The notes beneath the pieces are model-generated. The model was not told the origin of the DNA, did not search any database, and worked only from the letters and a program-made list of their open reading frames with translations. This document shows, in pieces, positions 7,173 through 10,577 of a stretch of 10,577 nt of DNA. How positions within the stretch are numbered: position 1 is the stretch's first letter; each line of letters begins with the position of its first letter. Origin of the DNA: Desulfotignum sp. (GTDB lineage: Bacteria; Desulfobacterota; Desulfobacteria; Desulfobacterales; Desulfobacteraceae); NCBI GenBank assembly GCA_011390235.1, contig JAABSS010000440.1, positions 1-10,577 of the forward strand, given 5' to 3'. The position numbers were made by a program, and so were the translations under genes.

Positions 7173-7253
7173 AAGGAACTCTGCCCTGTTTTTGTCATTT
7201 ACCCATGGGCGCCGCCTTCAAGACTGGGCATCCCGCAAAAACCAAATATTCAT

Positions 7254-7281
7254 ACTATAATTTTCTTCTGTGCCATGGCAA
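7254..7281 (-). promoter_or_regulatory. Sigma70-like promoter of the radical SAM gene
   Basis: On the minus strand, TTGCCA (7281-7276, 5/6) and TATAGT (7259-7254, 5/6) are separated by 16 nt. The predicted start is near 7247, giving a leader of about 75 nt. This is the best promoter match in the window and faces the only gene to its left. Confidence 0.6.
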
Positions 7282-7406
7282 TGGTTTTTTCGATTGATTT
7301 TGGTTTCCCCCTGATTTTTTCTCGACGGACCGATTTCGCACGTGTGCCGCCCCTGGTGGGGACTTGCTGTGCAGGGAGAACCATGGCCCGGGGTCATCAG
7401 CGACTA

Positions 7407-7596
7407 GTGTCGTGGGGTTGCTGTGGGGCGAATCCCATTCTGCTGCGTTTGTTACAGTGTGTTAGGCATGCAAAGCGTTAAGAACGTCAAACTGTGTGAG
7501 GACATACCTGCCCGCAGTTTTTGACGTTTAGCGCAGCATGCCTTACACACTGTCAAACGGGGCAGACGGGTGAGACCCGCAGCAACCCCACGACAC
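7407..7596. repeat. 190-bp interrupted palindrome with three nested stems
   Basis: The outer arms GTGTCGTGGGGTTGCTG (7407-7423) and its exact complement (7580-7596) are 17 bp and perfect. Inner arms ACAGTGTGTTAGGCATGC (7454-7471) and its partner at 7536-7553 match at 17 of 18. A third, gapped pair joins 7475-7493 with about 7515-7533. The parts between stems are also alike on both sides (CTGC..CGTTTG against its complement). It could be two diverged units of about 95 bp inserted head to head, a non-autonomous mobile element, or a structured RNA. It has no open frame and no transposase. Confidence 0.8.
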
Positions 7597-7663
7597 GGGT
7601 CTTTTGATCAACAGAAACGAACCTTTGAAACAGGCTTTTCAAAATACCGGGTCCCGAATCTGG

Positions 7664-7720
7664 CTGTGATTGCCCTATGATCCGGATGCCTGTGATTGAT
7701 TGCCCGTATGATCCGGATGC
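7664..7720. repeat. Two-copy tandem duplication of about 26-31 bp
   Basis: CTGTGATTGCCC-TATGATCCGGATGC (7664-7689) is followed directly by CTGTGATTGATTGCCCGTATG plus ATCCGGATGC (7690-7720). The copies differ by a 4-nt ATTG duplication and one inserted G. It looks like replication slippage in noncoding DNA. Confidence 0.75.
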
Positions 7721-7768
7721 AGGTGTTGACCCGTCCCCATAAAACAGGTAATACAGGGCCTGAATAAA

Positions 7769-7910
7769 GGCCATGCCCTGAGCGGGCACAACAAACATGA
7801 AAGCCATTAGCTGTTAGCCGTTAGCTGGTAGCTGGTAGTAACCAGCAGGGAAAAATTTGTAATTGTTTATTGGAAGAAGATAACTGAGTACTGACGGCTG
7901 CCGGCTTTCA
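7769..7910 (-). repeat. Heptad-arm hairpin element, copy A (inverted)
   Basis: The head is a 5-bp hairpin TGCCC/GGGCA (7774-7788). A CAACAAACA linker joins it to a 113-nt body, TGAAAGCC ... GGCTTTCA (7798-7910). The left arm is built of 7-nt units TTAGCTG, TTAGCCG, TTAGCTG, GTAGCTG. The right arm is built of partly complementary 7-nt units GATAACT, GAGTACT, GACGGCT, GCCGGCT. The tip carries ACCAGCAG and AAAAATTTGTAATTGTTTA. Orientation is opposite to copies B and C. It ends 30 bp before the start of the DUF3524 gene. Confidence 0.85.
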
Positions 7911-7940
7911 GTTAAAAAACAGACACAAAGGTGGACAACA

Positions 7941-9065
7941 GTGAAAGTGCTATTTCTGGAACCCTTCTTCGGCGGATCCCACCAGGATTTCGCCACAGGT
8001 TTTGCAGCCCATTCCCGGCATGATGTGACCTTGGCGACCCTGCCGGCCAGTTCCTGGAAATGGCGTATGCGGGGAGCGGCCCTGGCTTTTTTGCAGAAGA
8101 TAAAAGATATTGCCTCCTATGACCTGGTGTTTGCCACAGACATGATGAATGTTGCAGATTTTCTGGCACTGACAGGCCCTTCCCGGCCGCCCCTGGTATT
8201 GTATTTTCATGAAAACCAGCTGTCCTATCCCCTTTCTCCCAGGGAGAAAAAAAGAACACCGGATGTGGGGCTGGGCTTTATCAATATCACCTCTGCCCTG
8301 GCTGCTGACCTGGTGTTGTTCAATTCTGCATTTCATCTGGACGCGTTTGCAAAAGAGGCCCGGAAACTGATAAAGCAGATGCCGGCACCCCGTCCGTCAC
8401 AAATGGTCAACCGTATTTTAGAAAAAACCCGGGTGGTGTATCCAGGCTGCCGGTTTTCGGCAGAACCGGTTTCTGTGACGCCGCGTTCGTCAGATCCGCC
8501 ATTGATTATTTGGAACCACCGGTGGGAGTATGACAAGCAGCCGGAGGTTTTTTTCCGGGTACTTGGCAAACTCCGGGACAAAGGGGTGCCGTTTTCTCTG
8601 GCTGTGATGGGAGAGCAGTATGACCGGTATCCTGAGGTATTTGACAGGGCGAAACAAACCTTTGCCGACCAGATAAAAGTATTCGGGTATGTGCCGTCCC
8701 GGGCTGCGTATCACTCCTGGCTGGCCCGGGGAAGTGTGGTGGTTTCCACTGCCATTCAGGAAAATTTCGGCATCTCCGTGGTGGAAGCGGTGCGGTTCGG
8801 CTGCTTTCCTTTGCTGCCCCAGAGGCTGTCCTATCCGGAGATCATGCCGGAAAAATTTCACCCTGACATTCTGTACCAATCTGAAATCCAGCTTCTGGAA
8901 AAACTGGCATACCATCTTTTCCACCCTGAGGCCGGTCGGCCTGTGCAAAAAGCGTTGTGTGAGCATGTCCAGCAGTTTTCCTGGGAAATCTTGGGGCCGC
9001 AATACGACAATCTGCTGGAAAATTGTCAAAAAAAGGGGGCCAATCCTGCAGGCAGCTGCATGTAA
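7941..9065 (+). CDS. DUF3524 / tRNA-queuosine alpha-mannosyltransferase (QTMAN, GTDC1)-like GT4 glycosyltransferase
   Basis: A 374-aa GT-B glycosyltransferase of the GT4 type. The N-terminal DUF3524 signature is clear: LEPFFGGSH (6-14), WKWRMRGAA (39-47), DLVFATDMMNVADFLAL (61-77), LYFHENQLSYP (87-97) and FINITSALAADLVLFNSAFH (113-132). The C-terminal half has NHRWEYDKQPE (192-202), for nucleotide-sugar phosphate contact, and the E274-NFGISVV-E282 (E-x7-E) motif of GT4 enzymes. The vertebrate homologue GTDC1/QTMAN mannosylates queuosine in tRNA-Asp; whether bacterial relatives do the same is inference. The start is GTG at 7941, with AAAGGTGG 6-7 nt upstream, inside repeat-bearing DNA. It stands alone between inverted repeat elements and ends at a terminator 190 bp downstream. 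The last residues AGSCM resemble the end of trmJ. Confidence 0.85.
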   Translation: MKVLFLEPFFGGSHQDFATGFAAHSRHDVTLATLPASSWKWRMRGAALAFLQKIKDIASYDLVFATDMMNVADFLALTGPSRPPLVLYFHENQLSYPLSPREKKRTPDVGLGFINITSALAADLVLFNSAFHLDAFAKEARKLIKQMPAPRPSQMVNRILEKTRVVYPGCRFSAEPVSVTPRSSDPPLIIWNHRWEYDKQPEVFFRVLGKLRDKGVPFSLAVMGEQYDRYPEVFDRAKQTFADQIKVFGYVPSRAAYHSWLARGSVVVSTAIQENFGISVVEAVRFGCFPLLPQRLSYPEIMPEKFHPDILYQSEIQLLEKLAYHLFHPEAGRPVQKALCEHVQQFSWEILGPQYDNLLENCQKKGANPAGSCM

Positions 9066-9253
9066 ATGGTTCCATCCATATGCCAGGGTGCCCCGTCCCC
9101 TGCATAGCCTTGTATCCGGGCCGGGATACCCGGGGGGTTGACAATTGCGGTGCAGAATCCCCGGGAGGGGGTGTGCAACATGCCGGATCTGGAGGAAATT
9201 GCCTTAGAAATGATCATTGCCTGACTTGATAAACCCGCTTGTTTACGGTATAG
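9066..9253 (+). other. GC-rich 3' leader-like segment without a supported gene
   Basis: This stretch lies between the glycosyltransferase stop and its terminator. It carries two GC-rich inverted repeats: GTATCC-N6-GGATAC (9112-9129) and CCCGGGG paired with CCCCGGG near 9129-9165. A short open frame (9108-9224) ends with NMPDLEEIALEMIIA, which looks protein-like but has no good start and no recognised family. It could be a gene-end remnant or a structured 3' UTR. Confidence 0.35.
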
Positions 9254-9290
9254 AGGAATCATGATGTTTCATCCTGATTCTTTTTTTATA
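9254..9290 (+). terminator. Rho-independent terminator of the DUF3524 gene
   Basis: GAATCA-T-GATG-TTT-CATC-C-TGATTC (9256-9280) folds into a 10-bp stem with one mismatch and a 3-nt loop, followed directly by seven T residues (9281-9287). It is the clearest intrinsic terminator in the window and sits just before repeat copy B. Confidence 0.8.
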
Positions 9291-9430
9291 TGAAAGCCGT
9301 CAGCCTTAAGTACCCAGTTATCAGCTTCCAGTAAACAATTACAAATTTTTCTGCTGGTTACTATCGGCACTAACAGCTCATGGCTCATGGCTAATGGCTT
9401 TCATTTTTTGCTGTTGCCCGCCCGGGCATG
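9291..9430 (+). repeat. Heptad-arm hairpin element, copy B
   Basis: The body TGAAAGCC ... GGCTTTCA (9291-9403) is exactly 113 nt, the same as copy A. It shares the tip AACAATTACAAATTTTT and CTGCTGGTTACTAT, but its heptad units differ (complement strand: TTAGCCA, TGAGCCA, TGAGCTG, TTAGTGC). The TGCCC/GGGCA head is at 9415-9428, with loop GCCC. Copy B lies directly after the terminator and directly before copy C in the same orientation. Confidence 0.85.
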
Positions 9431-9436
9431 GCCGTT

Positions 9437-9560
9437 TATATGAAAGTAGTGAGATATGAGGTTTGAGTAGTGAGAAAAAAATATCAAATTAGCTTCTCTC
9501 AATACTCATAACTCACCACTCATAACTTTCATAATTTGTTGTGCCCGCAGGGCATGGGGG
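9437..9560 (+). repeat. Heptad-arm hairpin element, copy C
   Basis: The body TGAAAGT ... ACTTTCA (9441-9531) is 91 nt with the same architecture but different unit sequence: left units GTAGTGA, GATATGA, GGTTTGA, GTAGTGA, and right units CTCAATA, CTCATAA, CTCACCA, CTCATAA. An AT-rich tip lies between. The linker TTTGTTG and the head TGCCC-GCA-GGGCA (9542-9554) match copies A and B. Copy C ends about 30 bp before the TIGR03790 start. Confidence 0.85.
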
Positions 9561-9591
9561 TTATTGGGTATAAAGCAAGAAGAAAGGCGCC

Positions 9592-10577
9592 ATGAAGAGA
9601 TTATTATTTTTTCTGACCTGTATCTTCACTGTTTTTTTGGTTTGGTTTGCAGTGGCCGGTGCATCAGCCCTCACCCCGGAAGAGGTTCTGGTTGTGGCAA
9701 ACAGGAATGCCGCAAAAAGCAATGGCCTGGCAATCTATTACATGGCAAAGCGCCGGATCCCGGAAGAAAATCTGGTGTTGTTGTTTGTTACCGACAAAGA
9801 GCAGTGTTCCAGGGAAACCTATGAAAAAAAAGTTGTCCCGCCTGTTTTGCGGGCACTGGATGCCAATCCCGATATCCGGGCAGTTGTCACCATGTACGGG
9901 GTACCATTGAAAATTACCTCTCCCGGGCATACAAGTGAAGAAAAAACACACCTGGACCGCCTGGAATCTGAAAAAGCGCACCTGGAAGAGCTGCTGTCTG
10001 AAGATGACGCTGATGCCGGAGACGAAGAAATTATCAGGCAAAGAAAACAAAAACTGACCAGGTTGAAAAAGACCATCTCCTCCCGTGTCCGCCGGCTGGA
10101 CAAGACAGCATCATTTGATTCGGAATTGATGCTGGTGAAAGCAAAAGCGTATCCATTGAATATGTGGGTGCCCAATCCATATTACCTGGGGTTTGCAAAC
10201 CGCAAACCGGTTGTGAAAAAATCAGAGGTAATTATGGTCAGCCGCCTGGACGGGGCGGATGACACAATTGTCAGGCGCATCATTGATGACAGTATACAAG
10301 CTGAGATAGTTTGATGCACGGTGGCAGGATCACGGAGACACAGAGCTGGGCGGATATGGTCTGTATGACCGCTCCATTCACAGGGCATCACAAAAGGTGG
10401 CAGATAAAACACCAATGGGTGTGGTGCTCAATGATACCAAAGCATTATTCCAGAAAGGAGAAAGCCCTGATACCGCCCTTTACTGCGGCTGGTACAGCCT
10501 GGCAAAATATGTTGATGCCTTTGTGTGGCAGAAAGGGTCTGTGGGGTACCACATCGCCAGCTCGGAATGCGCCACCC
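9592..10577 (+). pseudogene. TIGR03790-family exported protein, frameshifted and cut by the window edge
   Basis: The first frame (9592-10314) encodes 240 aa. A signal peptide covers residues 1-26, ending AVAGASA. The family N-terminus follows: LTPEEVLVVANRNAA, then GLAIYYMAKRRIPEENLVLL, then AVVTMYGVPLKI. A charged, coiled-coil-like stretch spans about 122-172. The frame stops after DDSIQAEIV. The family sequence resumes from 10310 in the +1 frame as FDARWQDHGD, and continues to DTALYCGWYSLAKYVDAF and GYHIASSECAT at the window end. Only ATAG (10306-10309) separates the two matching parts, where the family normally has several residues, so a small deletion probably broke the frame. No slippery heptamer is seen, which argues against programmed frameshifting. 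The function of TIGR03790 proteins is unknown; they are exported. AGAAAGG precedes the ATG. Confidence 0.85.

Larger units (their letters stand above)
7282..7797. other. Gene-poor, repeat-bearing intergenic region
   Basis: No gene is supported here on either strand. Short open frames (plus 7275-7481, minus 7553-7807) have no recognisable family, and both run into the palindrome or repeats. The region holds a 190-bp interrupted palindrome, a tandem duplication and the small hairpin of repeat element A, each listed separately. Confidence 0.6.

Noticed and set aside
7407..7596. Palindrome as a CRISPR or intrinsic terminator
   Set aside because: There are no regularly spaced repeats with unique spacers, and no T-run follows the stem.
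7553..7807. Minus-strand 84-aa open frame with a hydrophobic start
   Set aside because: It runs through the tandem duplication and ends inside the palindrome, has no family resemblance, and its start lies in repeat copy A.
9291..9560. Copies B and C as attachment sites of an integrated phage or integrative element
   Set aside because: There is no integrase, tRNA target or phage gene in the window, and the hairpin architecture differs from simple attachment sites.
9592..10314. Programmed ribosomal frameshift in the TIGR03790 gene
   Set aside because: There is no slippery heptamer near the stop, and residues appear to be missing between the two parts, which fits a deletion.

Overview
The window looks like chromosomal DNA of a marine or sediment sulfate reducer of the Desulfobacteraceae type (Desulfotignum/Desulfobacter-like). 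That is an inference from protein family flavour: a TIGR03790 protein, a PHP phosphatase with an HGGHSGEF motif, a DUF3524 glycosyltransferase, a universal stress protein next to an Mrp-type antiporter, moderately high GC, and strong AGGAGG ribosome sites. No rRNA or tRNA gene, CRISPR array, transposase or phage gene was seen.

Layout. Positions 1-3258 form a minus-strand block. Read 5' to 3' it holds a PHP-family phosphatase, trmJ (overlapping it by ATGA), a decayed dapB with its middle missing, a tandem-domain universal stress protein, and the first 77 codons of an MrpA-like antiporter subunit. Positions 3394-3822 carry an unrecognised 142-aa protein on the plus strand. Positions 3811-7281 return to the minus strand: a radical SAM protein with a good promoter, a 3'-truncated ADP-ribosylglycohydrolase, an entericidin-like small lipoprotein, an M48 lipoprotein metalloprotease, and a possible 43-aa peptide.

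Positions 7282-7940 and 9066-9591 are gene-poor and repeat-rich. They enclose one plus-strand gene, a DUF3524 / tRNA-queuosine mannosyltransferase-like GT4 enzyme, which ends at a clear intrinsic terminator. The first region has a 190-bp interrupted palindrome and a short tandem duplication. Three copies of an unusual two-part element lie around the glycosyltransferase, one inverted on its left and two in tandem on its right. Each has a small TGCCC/GGGCA hairpin, an A-rich linker, and a long hairpin whose arms are built from variable 7-nt units. After these comes a TIGR03790 gene broken by a frameshift and running off the window.

Two genes concern tRNA modification (trmJ and the queuosine-mannosyltransferase-like gene) and two concern the envelope (M48 lipoprotein and entericidin). 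Three genes are visibly broken (dapB, ADP-ribosylglycohydrolase, TIGR03790), so the region appears to be decaying or rearranging. The strongest candidate for something undescribed is the heptad-arm element family. All calls come from reading the sequence; no database search was run.
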